Positions 9,190 to 17,534 of a DNA stretch of 64,000 nucleotides are shown in pieces. The notes under the pieces were generated by a model. That model saw only the letters and a program-made list of their open reading frames with translations. It ran no database searches and had not been told where the DNA came from. The DNA is from Achromobacter sp. MFA1 R4 (lineage in GTDB: Bacteria > Pseudomonadota > Gammaproteobacteria > Burkholderiales > Burkholderiaceae_B). The stretch is taken from positions 5,654,086-5,718,085 of the forward strand of contig NZ_LT707065.1 in assembly GCF_900156745.1 (NCBI RefSeq), written 5' to 3'. Made by a program: the position numbers and the translations under genes. Within the stretch, counting starts at the first letter, position 1. The number at the start of each line of letters is the position of its first letter.

Positions 9190-10845
9190 TCACGCTTCCC
9201 GCAGCGGCAGCGGATGCCCGCCGACGACCGTGCCCAGCACTTCCAGGTCCTTCAGGTCCTTGGGCGCCACGGCGGTGGGATCGTCCCGCAGCACGCAGAA
9301 GTCCGCATGCTTGCCGACTTCGATGGATCCGACCAGATGGTCCATGTGCAGCGTGTAGGCGGCGCCCAGCGTGATGGCGTGCAGCGCGGCGTCGACGCCG
9401 ATGCGCTCGGATTCGCCCAGCACGCGGCCCGAGGCGGTCTGCCGGTTCACGGCGCACCAGGCGGTGAAGATCGGTCCCAGCGGCGTGATGGGCGCGTCCG
9501 AATGGATGGCGTACGGCACGCCGGCGCGCGCGGCCGACGCGCAGGCGTCCATGCGGTTGGCGCGGTCCGGTCCCATGGTCAGCGCATAGTGCGCGTCGCC
9601 CCAGTAATAGATGTGGTTGGCAAAGAGGTTGACGCACATGCCCAGGCTGGCCATGCGGCGGAACTGGGCGGCGTCGGCCATCTGGCAGTGCTGCAGGGTG
9701 TGGCGGTGGTCGCGGCGCGGGGTGCGTTGCAGCGCGCGGTCCACGGCCTCGATGGCAAGCTGCGTGGCCTCGTCGCCGTTGGTGTGGATGTGGAGCTGCG
9801 CGCCCGCGTCGTGATAGGCCTGCACCATCGCATCCAGCTCCGAGGGCGCGATGACCCAGATGCCGTTGGGCGCGCCGTTGTAGTAGCCGGGCCAGCGCAC
9901 CCGGGCCGTGAACCCCTGGATCGATCCGTCGACCACGAGCTTGACCATGCCCAGGCGCAGCTTGCCGTGGTTCAGGCGCCGCGCCGCCGCCAGCTTCTCC
10001 AGGCAGCGCGCGGGGTCGCCCGCATAGGTCAGCGCGGACGCCGCCGGCACGATGCGCACCGGATAGTCCGGCTCGGCCGTGACCCGCGCCAGCGTCGCCA
10101 GCCCGTCGTCGTTCAGCTCGTTGACCAGGTCGGTGGCGGTGGTCACGCCCGCCCACTGCGCCACCTTGCCGAACATCCGCAGGCCCTCTTCGGTCAGGCC
10201 CACCGTGCGAAACGGGCTACCGATCAGCCGCATGACCGGGAACATGGCCGCGAACTCGCAGAGCTCGCCGCTGGGGCGCCCATCCGCCAGCCGCGCCACG
10301 CCTTCGATGTCGGTGTCGCGGTCGATGCCCGCGCGCGCCAGCATGGGCGTGTTGACGTTCATCAGGTGCATGCTGGCGTGCATCACCACCACGGGCCGTT
10401 CGGCCGAAACGGCATCCAGGTGGTGGATGCTCATGCGGTCTCCGCCGAAGAAGATGGGATCGAAGCCCCAGCCAATGAGCGTCTCGCCCTGCGCCAGCGA
10501 CCGCTCGGCCTCGCGCAGGCGGCCCGCCACCTCCGTGAAGCTTTTCAGCCCCGGCCACAGCGTGCCGTCCGGCCCGCGCCGGTCGTAATAGCCGACGTAC
10601 ACGAACTTCCACATCCCGCCTTCGGGCAGGTGGCAATGCCCTTCCACCAGCCCCGGCATCAGCACGCTGTCCGCGTAGCGGTCGTCGACCCGCGCCGGCC
10701 CCCAGCCGGCCAGGTCCTCGCGGCTGCCCACGCCCAGGATGCGCCCGTCCCGCACGGCGACGTGGGTCGCGCGCGGCTGCGCGGGGTTCATGGTGAGGAT
10801 GGATCGTGCGACGTAGAGGGTGGTCTGGCCGGAGGGCGGATTCAT
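9190..10845 (-). CDS. Amidohydrolase, YtcJ-like (Amidohydro_3)
   Basis: A 551-residue metal-dependent hydrolase of the amidohydrolase superfamily. The first metal site is H70/H72 (EGHCH, in place of the commoner DAHVH). Later motifs are LHIHTNGDEA, LQHCQMAD and the catalytic aspartate region AIHSDAPITP. The C-terminal beta-sandwich contains GSIEVGKHADF. There is no signal peptide, so it should act in the cytoplasm on an imported substrate. It follows the dipeptide-type ABC genes by 78 bases and is followed by a CobW metallochaperone. YtcJ-like enzymes cleave N-acyl, amide or cyclic bonds. Because the operon shares its promoter repeat with tauABC and tauXY, an N-acyltaurine or other taurine amide is a plausible substrate; that is inference. 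Confidence 0.82.
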   Translation of the reverse strand: MNPPSGQTTLYVARSILTMNPAQPRATHVAVRDGRILGVGSREDLAGWGPARVDDRYADSVLMPGLVEGHCHLPEGGMWKFVYVGYYDRRGPDGTLWPGLKSFTEVAGRLREAERSLAQGETLIGWGFDPIFFGGDRMSIHHLDAVSAERPVVVMHASMHLMNVNTPMLARAGIDRDTDIEGVARLADGRPSGELCEFAAMFPVMRLIGSPFRTVGLTEEGLRMFGKVAQWAGVTTATDLVNELNDDGLATLARVTAEPDYPVRIVPAASALTYAGDPARCLEKLAAARRLNHGKLRLGMVKLVVDGSIQGFTARVRWPGYYNGAPNGIWVIAPSELDAMVQAYHDAGAQLHIHTNGDEATQLAIEAVDRALQRTPRRDHRHTLQHCQMADAAQFRRMASLGMCVNLFANHIYYWGDAHYALTMGPDRANRMDACASAARAGVPYAIHSDAPITPLGPIFTAWCAVNRQTASGRVLGESERIGVDAALHAITLGAAYTLHMDHLVGSIEVGKHADFCVLRDDPTAVAPKDLKDLEVLGTVVGGHPLPLREA

Positions 10846-10923
10846 CGGATTTCCTTGGCGGTCTGGGGAGCTGGGGATCGGGAGGCCTGGCGAGCTGCGG
10901 GCCGGACGGTTCGCATGGCCGGT

Positions 10924-11946
10924 TCAGCCCTGCAGCGGCGACACCGTCACGCCGTCCCGCGTCTCGACGAAATGGCAGGCCACGTGATGCGCCGGCGCGA
11001 CTTCCCGCAACTCGGGTTCGCGCGTGGCGCACAGCGCCTGCGCGGCCGGGCAGCGGCCGGCGAAGCGGCAGCCCGGCGGCGGGTTGACCGGGCTGGGCGG
11101 ATCGCCCGACAGCCGGACCCGGCGCGCGGCCGTTTCGCGGCCGCCCTTGACGGTCGGCACGGCGGACATCAGCGCCACGCTGTACGGATGCAGCGGCCGC
11201 GAGAAAAACGCGCGGCGCGAGGCCCGTTCGATGATCTTGCCCAGGTACATGACCGCGATGTCGTCGCACACATGCTCCACCACCGCCATGTCGTGCGAGA
11301 TGAAGAGAAACGACTGGCCGTGCTCGCGCTGGATCCGGCGCAGCAGATTCAGGATCTGTGCGCGGATGGCGATATCCAGGGCCGACACCGGCTCGTCGCA
11401 GACGATCAGGTCGGGCGCGCTGGCCAGCGCCCGCGCGATGTTCAGGCGCTGGCGCTGGCCGCCGGAGAACTGGTGCGGAAAGAGCTGGCGCTGTTCGGGC
11501 CGCAGCCCCACCAGCTCGAACATCAGCGCCACGCGCGCCTCGCGCCCGCCGGGCGGATCGATGCCCATCAGGTCCAGCGGCGTGCGCACGATCTCCTCGG
11601 CGCGCTGGCGCGGGTTGAGCGACGAATACGGGTCCTGGAAAACGAGCTGCAGACGCCGCCGCATCCGGCGCAGCGCCGACCCGCGCATCGCGGTCAGGTC
11701 GCTGCCGTCGAAATGGATGCTGCCGCCGGTCGGGTCCGCCAGCCGCAGCACCGACAGCGCGGTCGTCGTCTTGCCCGAGCCGGACTCGCCCACGATGGCC
11801 AGCGTGCGGCCGCGCTCCAGCTCGAACGACACGCCGTCCACCGCGCGCACGACCACCGGCTTGCCATCGCGCCCGCGGCCGCCCACCGGGAAATGCACCG
11901 ACAGGTCGCGCACCGACAACAGGGATGACGAATGCGCCTGGCTCAT
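10924..11946 (-). CDS. Dipeptide/oligopeptide-type ABC transporter ATPase (DppF-like)
   Basis: A 340-residue ATPase of the OppF/DppF type. Walker A is GESGSGKTTT near residue 50, the signature is FSGGQRQRLNIARAL, and Walker B is LIVCDEPVSALD. The C-terminal cysteine-bearing tail (CRFAGRCPAA, CATREPEL) is the oligo_HPY extension of this subfamily. The ATG at 11946 overlaps the stop of the DppD-like gene (ATGA), which excludes a 46-residue extension. It pairs with the neighbouring ATPase to power import by the two permeases upstream in the operon. Confidence 0.92.
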   Translation of the reverse strand: MSQAHSSSLLSVRDLSVHFPVGGRGRDGKPVVVRAVDGVSFELERGRTLAIVGESGSGKTTTALSVLRLADPTGGSIHFDGSDLTAMRGSALRRMRRRLQLVFQDPYSSLNPRQRAEEIVRTPLDLMGIDPPGGREARVALMFELVGLRPEQRQLFPHQFSGGQRQRLNIARALASAPDLIVCDEPVSALDIAIRAQILNLLRRIQREHGQSFLFISHDMAVVEHVCDDIAVMYLGKIIERASRRAFFSRPLHPYSVALMSAVPTVKGGRETAARRVRLSGDPPSPVNPPPGCRFAGRCPAAQALCATREPELREVAPAHHVACHFVETRDGVTVSPLQG

Positions 11947-12944
11947 TGCGATGCCTCCGGGTAAAGCCAACAGGACACGCCCTGGCCGCCGTCCAGCACG
12001 GTCATGGGCGGAAACTCGCGGCTGCAGCGCGCCATGGCGTGGCTGCAGCGGTCGACGAAGGGGCAGCCCAGGCCGCGCTCCCACACCGACGGCACGACGC
12101 CGGGAATCTCGGGCAGGTCGGGCCGCTCGTCGCCGGGCTCGCGGTCCAGCTCCGGCAGGCAGGCGATCAGGCCCTGCGTGTACGGATGGCGCGGATGCGC
12201 CAGGATCTGGCCGACGCTGCCCTGCTCCACCACGCGCCCGCCGTACATGACCACCACGCGATCCGCCATCTCAGACACGGCGCCCATGTCGTGCGTGATC
12301 AGCAGCACGGCGGTGCCGCGCCGCGCCTGCTGTTCGCGCAACAGGTCGAAGATCTGGGCCTGCACCGTGACGTCCAGCGCGGTGGTGGGCTCGTCGGCGA
12401 TCAGCACGTCCGGGTCGCAGGCCAGGGCAATCGCGATCATCACCCGTTGCCGCATGCCGCCCGACAACTGGTGCGGATAATCGTCCACGCGCCGCTCCGG
12501 CAACGGAATGCCGACGGACTTGAGCATGTCGATGGCGCGCTCGCGGGCCTCGCGCTTGGACAGTCCCTGGTGCAGCCGCAGCGGCTCGCCGATCTGGTCG
12601 CCCACCGTGTACACCGGATTGAGCGCCGTCATGGGTTCCTGGAAGATCATCGAGATGTTGTTGCCGCGCACGCGGCGCATCGCCTCGTCGTCGTGCATGG
12701 CCAGGTCCGCGCCGCGCACCCGCACCCGGCCCGCCCCGATCCGCGCCAGCGGCGGAATCAGCCGCATGATGGCCAGCGCCGTCATGCTCTTGCCGCAGCC
12801 GGACTCGCCCACGAGGCACAGCGTTTCGCCGGGACGCAGGTCGAAGCTCACGTCGCTCAACACCTCGGCGGCGCGGCCGCGCGTGTGGAACGCCAGGCTG
12901 AGGCCGTCCACTTCCAGTACAGGGGCCATGTCGGCGGCGTTCAT
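11943..12944 (-). CDS. Dipeptide/oligopeptide-type ABC transporter ATPase (DppD-like)
   Basis: A 333-residue OppD/DppD-type ATPase. Walker A is [10 protein letters not shown] near residue 47, the signature is [15 protein letters not shown], and Walker B is [12 protein letters not shown]. Its oligo_HPY tail includes [15 protein letters not shown]. The start at 12944 sits in an ATGA overlap with the DppC-like permease, and the stop overlaps the next ATPase the same way. It is the second of two ATPases expected in this importer class. Confidence 0.92.
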   Translation of the reverse strand: MNAADMAPVLEVDGLSLAFHTRGRAAEVLSDVSFDLRPGETLCLVGESGCGKSMTALAIMRLIPPLARIGAGRVRVRGADLAMHDDEAMRRVRGNNISMIFQEPMTALNPVYTVGDQIGEPLRLHQGLSKREARERAIDMLKSVGIPLPERRVDDYPHQLSGGMRQRVMIAIALACDPDVLIADEPTTALDVTVQAQIFDLLREQQARRGTAVLLITHDMGAVSEMADRVVVMYGGRVVEQGSVGQILAHPRHPYTQGLIACLPELDREPGDERPDLPEIPGVVPSVWERGLGCPFVDRCSHAMARCSREFPPMTVLDGGQGVSCWLYPEASQ

Positions 12945-13843
12945 GCCCGGCCCCGGGAGTTCGGATTGAGGGCGTCGTTCAGGCCGTCGCCGATCAGGCT
13001 GACGGCCAGCACGGTCAGGAAGATGGCCGCGCCGGGCAAGGTCACCGCCCACCATGCGGTCAGGATGTAGGGGCGGTTGCTGCCGATCATCAGCCCCCAG
13101 CTCATCACGTTGGGATCGCCCAGCCCCAGGAACGACAGGCCCGCCTCGAACAGGATCGCGGTGCCGATGGCCAGCGTGGCCGACACGATCAGCGGCGCCA
13201 GCGCGTTGGGCAGGATCACGCGCCAGATGATGCGCGCGTCGCCGGCGCCGATCACCCTTTCCGCCAGGACGTACTCGCGCCGCTTGAGCCGCAGGAACTC
13301 GCCGCGGGCCAGGCGCGCGGTGCCCGTCCAGCTGACCACGCCGATGGCGACCGCGATGGTGGCCAGCGACGGCGTGAAGAGCGTCACCAGCACCATGGCA
13401 AAGAGCAAGGTGGGCAGCACCTGGAAGAATTCCGTGATGCGCATCAGCGTTTCGTCGATCCAGCCGCCGTAATAGCCCGCCAGCGCGCCGATGGTAATGC
13501 CGATGGCCATGGACAGCACCGCGGCTACCACGCCCACCAGCAGCGTCGCGCGCCCGCCGTAGATCATGCCGGTCAGCACGTCGCGCCCCAGGTAGTCCGA
13601 CCCCAGCAGCATCTCGCCGCCAGGCGGCTCCATGGGCGCCGCGGCAATCTCGAACGGATCGGCCTGCATCGCCATCGGGCCGAAGATCGTCAGCGCCAGG
13701 ATCGCGGCCAGGAGCAGCACGCCGGCCAGCGCGCTGGGGTTGCGCGCAAAGACGCGCAGCGCCTCGTAGGACGGCCGGGGCGGCGGCTTGGGCCGGGCGT
13801 CGTCGCGCGCGGCGCCGGGCATGGCAAGGGGTGCGGGTCTCAT
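12941..13843 (-). CDS. Dipeptide/oligopeptide-type ABC transporter permease (DppC-like)
   Basis: A 300-residue inner-membrane permease with an N-terminal OppC_N domain ([17 protein letters not shown] around residues 33-50). The [18 protein letters not shown] segment is characteristic of DppC/OppC, and the EAA-like loop is [17 protein letters not shown]. Six membrane segments are expected. It overlaps both neighbours by ATGA, so expression is tightly coupled. Substrate cannot be read from the permease itself. Confidence 0.92.
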   Translation of the reverse strand: MRPAPLAMPGAARDDARPKPPPRPSYEALRVFARNPSALAGVLLLAAILALTIFGPMAMQADPFEIAAAPMEPPGGEMLLGSDYLGRDVLTGMIYGGRATLLVGVVAAVLSMAIGITIGALAGYYGGWIDETLMRITEFFQVLPTLLFAMVLVTLFTPSLATIAVAIGVVSWTGTARLARGEFLRLKRREYVLAERVIGAGDARIIWRVILPNALAPLIVSATLAIGTAILFEAGLSFLGLGDPNVMSWGLMIGSNRPYILTAWWAVTLPGAAIFLTVLAVSLIGDGLNDALNPNSRGRA

Positions 13844-14808
13844 GATGTCTTGATCCGGGGATCGATCAGGCGGTAGGCCAGATCGGTGAGCTGGTTCATC
13901 ACCACGACCAGCAACGAGGCAAAGAGCAGGATGCCGAGCAGGGTCGGATAGTCGCGGCGCAGCACCGAGTCGAACGCCAGGCGTCCCAGCCCCGGCCAGT
14001 TGAAGACCGTCTCCACCAGAATCGCCCCGGCCAGCACGTTGCCGAACTGCAGGCCCAGCATGGTCACCACCGGCAGCACGCCGTTGCGCAGCGCGTGCTT
14101 GTAGAGGACGGTGCTTTCGGGCAGGCCCTTAGCGCGCGCGGTGCGGATGTAGTCGGCCGACAAGGCGTCCATGACGCTGGCGCGCGCCAGCCGGCTGTAC
14201 TGCGCCAGGTAGACGAAAGCCAGGGTGAACGCCGGCAGCACCAGGTGGTGCAGCACGTCCGCCACGCCCGCCCACCCGTCCTGCGGACCGCCCGCCGATC
14301 GCATGTCGGACACCGGAAAGATCGGCAGCATCGAGGCGAACAGGATGATGAGGATGATGCCCGTCCAGAACACCGGCGCGGAATAGCCCACCACCGACAG
14401 CAGCGTGATGCCCTGCGACAGCGCGCCGTTGGGCTTGCGGGCGGCCAGCGTGCCCAGCAGCGTGCCGGCCAGGAAGGCGGCGGTCACCGACGTCACCACC
14501 AGCAGCAGCGTGGCGGGCACGCGGTCCCAGATCAGCTGGGCGACGGACACATTGAAGAAGTAGGAATAGCCCAGATCGCCCCGCAGCACCTGCGACAGGT
14601 AGATGCCCAGTTGCGTGAGGAAAGGCTTGTCCAACCCGTACTGCACGCGCAACTGGGCGCGCAGGTCTTCGCTGATGCCGCCCATGGACCCCGCGATGGT
14701 CTCCACGGGGTCGCCCGGCGAAATGTGGATGAGCAGGAAATTCAGCGTCACCACGGCCAGCAGCAGGATCGCGGCGTAGGCCAGGCGTCGCGCGAGATAT
14801 CGCAGCAT
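13840..14808 (-). CDS. Dipeptide/oligopeptide-type ABC transporter permease (DppB-like)
   Basis: A 322-residue DppB/OppB-type permease: first membrane segment at about residues 9-29, then HISPGDPVETI, a periplasmic loop, and the transporter core with YIRTARAKGLPESTVLYKHAL as the coupling loop (a 21-residue region, quoted here only to locate it: it starts at YIRTAR and ends at KHAL). Its stop overlaps the DppC-like start by ATGA. It follows the binding-protein gene by 11 bases, giving the standard receptor-B-C-D-F order. Confidence 0.92.
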   Translation of the reverse strand: MLRYLARRLAYAAILLLAVVTLNFLLIHISPGDPVETIAGSMGGISEDLRAQLRVQYGLDKPFLTQLGIYLSQVLRGDLGYSYFFNVSVAQLIWDRVPATLLLVVTSVTAAFLAGTLLGTLAARKPNGALSQGITLLSVVGYSAPVFWTGIILIILFASMLPIFPVSDMRSAGGPQDGWAGVADVLHHLVLPAFTLAFVYLAQYSRLARASVMDALSADYIRTARAKGLPESTVLYKHALRNGVLPVVTMLGLQFGNVLAGAILVETVFNWPGLGRLAFDSVLRRDYPTLLGILLFASLLVVVMNQLTDLAYRLIDPRIKTS

Positions 14809-14819
14809 GACGGCTCCCG

Positions 14820-16397
14820 CTACTGCACGGTGGTCTCATCCAGCGGCGACAGCATGCCCCATATGCCGGTGGGCAGGCCGTGCACCTTCTTGGACGACAG
14901 CGTGTGGTACGGGATGACGGTCAGGAAGTCGATGGGCACGTCCTCGGTGACCAGGCGCTGGAACTCGGCGTACAGCGCGCGGCGCTTTTCCAGGTCGGTC
15001 TCGGTGCCCGCCTGCTCCAGCAGGGCGTCGACCTTCGGGTTCTTGTACGACTGCGTGTTGGTCCAGATAATGTCGCGGATATTGGACGACATGTAGGTGC
15101 GGTGCACGCCGATGACCGGATCGCCCCAGTTGAAGACGATGTCGGTGGTCATGTCGAAATCCTTGCCGGCGATGCGCTTGGCCCAAGTCGGGAAGTCCGG
15201 CGACGCCCGCACCTGCACGTTGATGCCCACCTTCTTCAACTGGCTGCGCAGGTACTCCGCGACGTTCTTGCCCTGCACGTCGCTGCCCGGCATGTAGTCC
15301 ACCGTCAGCGTCATGCGCTCGCCCTTGTCGTCCTTCTTAAAGCCGGCCTCGTCCAGCAGTTTTTCTGCCTGCTTCAGGTCCAGCGGATACTTCTTGACGT
15401 CGTCGCTGGCGAACGGGCTGGTGCCCACGATGGGGCCATGGGCCGGCGCGGCAAAACCCGCGTTCAACGCCTTGGTGATGAAGCCCTTGTCCGTGGCATA
15501 GGCAATGGCCTGCCGCACCCGCACGTCGTCCAGCGGCTTGCGCGCCGTGTTGAACGCCAGCCAGCTCAGCGCGCCGATGCCTTCATAGCCCTTGCTGGTC
15601 ATGACGATGGACGGGTTGTCCTTGGCGCGGCGCAGGATGGTCGGCTCGGTCATGAAAGGCAGCGCGCCGATGTCGCCCCGCTCAAGGCCGATCAGCAGAT
15701 TGGTCGCATCGGGATTGATCTTGACCACCACGCGGTCCAGCAGCGGCTTGCCCTTCAGGAAGAACTTGTCGAAGCGTTCCAGCACGATCTCCTGGCCCGG
15801 CTTGAACTCCTTGAGGATGAACGGCCCCGAGCCCACCACGTCCGCGGAGTTGCGCGGGTGCGTCTTCAGGTCCTGGCCGTCGCCGTAGATGTGCTTGGGC
15901 AGCACCGGCATCAGCGCGGGCGACAGCGCCAGCAGGATCGCCGGATGGGGCTTGCTCATGCGCAGCACGGCGGTGCGCGCGTCCGGCGTGTCCACGCGCT
16001 CGACGGGCGCGAACATCGTCTGGAAGGGATGGTTCTGCTTGACCGCCATGATGGAGAACGCCACGTCCTCGGACGTCACGGGCTTGCCGTCGTGGAACAG
16101 CGCGTCGCCGCGCAGGTGCAGGGTCAGCGACTTGCCGTCCGGCGCCAGCTCCCAGGACTCGGCCAGGTAGGGCTGCGGCTTCCAGTCCGCGTCGTAGCGC
16201 AGCGGGCTGGCAAAGAGCTGCGAACTGGGCAGCGCCGTGGCGGTGCCCGACTGCACCGCGCCGTTCAGGTGCCGTGGCACCTGGGTGGAACCGATGACCA
16301 GCGTGCCGCCCGGCTTGGGCGCGTCCGCCGCGGCGGCGCCTCCCGCCATCGCGAACACCGACAGAATCGTGGCCAGGCCGAGTCTTGCGCTGCGCAT
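14820..16397 (-). CDS. Dipeptide-type ABC transporter substrate-binding protein (SBP_bac_5)
   Basis: A 525-residue periplasmic receptor of the SBP_bac_5 family. A signal peptide covers about residues 1-24 (GGAAAADA). The mature protein starts with PKPGGTLVIGS, and the region LRGDALFHDGKPVTSEDVAF is a family hallmark (it begins near residue 95). These receptors bind peptides, opines, bile-acid-like or other amphipathic ligands, so fold alone does not fix the ligand. It leads the operon of permeases, ATPases, amidohydrolase and CobW. Its promoter carries the same spaced repeats as tauA and tauX, 89 nt from the start, which argues that its ligand yields taurine. Confidence 0.88.
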   Translation of the reverse strand: MRSARLGLATILSVFAMAGGAAAADAPKPGGTLVIGSTQVPRHLNGAVQSGTATALPSSQLFASPLRYDADWKPQPYLAESWELAPDGKSLTLHLRGDALFHDGKPVTSEDVAFSIMAVKQNHPFQTMFAPVERVDTPDARTAVLRMSKPHPAILLALSPALMPVLPKHIYGDGQDLKTHPRNSADVVGSGPFILKEFKPGQEIVLERFDKFFLKGKPLLDRVVVKINPDATNLLIGLERGDIGALPFMTEPTILRRAKDNPSIVMTSKGYEGIGALSWLAFNTARKPLDDVRVRQAIAYATDKGFITKALNAGFAAPAHGPIVGTSPFASDDVKKYPLDLKQAEKLLDEAGFKKDDKGERMTLTVDYMPGSDVQGKNVAEYLRSQLKKVGINVQVRASPDFPTWAKRIAGKDFDMTTDIVFNWGDPVIGVHRTYMSSNIRDIIWTNTQSYKNPKVDALLEQAGTETDLEKRRALYAEFQRLVTEDVPIDFLTVIPYHTLSSKKVHGLPTGIWGMLSPLDETTVQ

Positions 16398-16476
16398 GTG
16401 CTACCCCTTTGATGTATTGGCGTGGACCATTCATGGATGGCTTGCGGACTAGCGTAGTCATCCCCTGGATGCGCGC

Positions 16477-16509
16477 TTAGTACCAAACCGCCGGACTTGG
16501 TGGTGCCAG
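16477..16509 (-). promoter_or_regulatory. Putative TauR/MocR operator upstream of the dipeptide-type operon
   Basis: On the minus strand, CTGGCACCAC (16509 to 16500) and TTGGTACTAA (16486 to 16477) start 23 nt apart. The proximal one is 89 nt before the ATG at 16397. The proximal half-sites of the three promoters read CTGGCCCTAG, CTGGTCCTAG and TTGGTACTAA, giving YTGGYMCTAR. The distal part of the site lies 13 bases beyond the pta stop codon. Confidence 0.58.
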
Positions 16510-16521
16510 GACCGTTCGCGG

Positions 16522-17442
16522 TCAACCGGCAAGCGCGCGGGCGTACAGCGCGGCGACGGCGCAGCTGTTGACCCGCGCCTCCATGGAATCGGAGCGGCTG
16601 GTCAGCAGCACCGGCACACGCGTGCCCAGCACCAGGCCCGCCGCGCCCGCGCCCGCCAGCCAGGTGAGCTCCTTGTAGAGCATGTTGCCGGCCTCGATGT
16701 CCGGGACCAGCAGGATGTCGGCGTCGCCCGCCACGCGCGACACGATGCCCTTCTGGTCCGCCGCCTCGCGCGAGATGGCGTTGTCGAAGGCCAGCGGCCC
16801 GTCGATGTCGCCACCGCGGATCTGCAACCGGTCCGCCATCTTGGACAAGGCCGCCGCGTCCAGCGTGGCCGGCATGGCGGGGTTCACCGATTCGGTGGCG
16901 CACAGCACGGCCACCTTGGGCCGCTCCACGCCCAGCGCGCGGGCCAGGTCGATGGCGTTCTGCGCGATGTCCGCCTTTTCCTGCAGCGAGGGCGCGATGT
17001 TGACGGCGGCATCGGTCAGGATCAGCAGCTTGGGATAGGCGGCCACGGCCATCACGAAGGCATGGCTGATGCGCCGGCCCGTGCGCAGGCCCGATTCGCG
17101 CGTCACGACCGCCGCCATGAAATGGTCGGTGTGCAGGCTGCCCTTCATCAGCATGCTGACGGCGCCATCGCGCGCCAGCGCGGCGGCGGCGCGGGCGGTC
17201 TGCAGCTCATCGTCCGGGGCGTCGACGATCTCCATCGATCCGGGGCGCATGCCTTCCTGCGCCATCAAGGCCGCCACGCGGTCCGCCGGCCCGACCAGCA
17301 CGGGCTCGATATAGCCGGCCTCGCGCGCCTGCGCGGCGGCGCGCAGGCTCACGGGGCACAGCGGGTACGCCACCGCGGTGCGCAAGCGCCCCGCCGCCAG
17401 CGCAGCGACGCGCAGCGGCTCGAACAAACGGTCGAATGCCAT
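16522..17442 (-). CDS. pta: Phosphate acetyltransferase (Pta/PTB-domain type)
   Basis: A 306-residue single-domain phosphotransacylase. It contains the PTA/PTB core, including MLMKGSLHTDHFM, RISHAFVMAV and LVPDIEAGNMLYKELTW. It lacks the N-terminal domains of E. coli Pta, as is usual for the Pta of sulfonate degraders. In this context it converts the acetyl phosphate made by Xsc to acetyl-CoA. The ATG at 17442 follows GCAGGAG. It lies 92 bases downstream of xsc on the same strand, giving an xsc-pta unit. A phosphate butyryltransferase activity cannot be excluded by sequence, but the neighbour argues for acetyl. Confidence 0.88.
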   Translation of the reverse strand: MAFDRLFEPLRVAALAAGRLRTAVAYPLCPVSLRAAAQAREAGYIEPVLVGPADRVAALMAQEGMRPGSMEIVDAPDDELQTARAAAALARDGAVSMLMKGSLHTDHFMAAVVTRESGLRTGRRISHAFVMAVAAYPKLLILTDAAVNIAPSLQEKADIAQNAIDLARALGVERPKVAVLCATESVNPAMPATLDAAALSKMADRLQIRGGDIDGPLAFDNAISREAADQKGIVSRVAGDADILLVPDIEAGNMLYKELTWLAGAGAAGLVLGTRVPVLLTSRSDSMEARVNSCAVAALYARALAG

Positions 17443-17534
17443 GTCTTGGCTCCTGCCGCGGGCGCGCACGCGGCGGCCCGGTGGATGACCGGCGCGGCCC
17501 GATGCCACGCCCCGGGCCGCGCCGCGCGCGCCGG

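Noticed and set aside
8257-11928. A 1223-codon open frame on the plus strand
   Set aside because: It lies antisense to cobW, the amidohydrolase and the DppF-like ATPase, which have clear family motifs. Its translation is rich in R, H and A with no domain, typical of shadow frames in GC-rich DNA.
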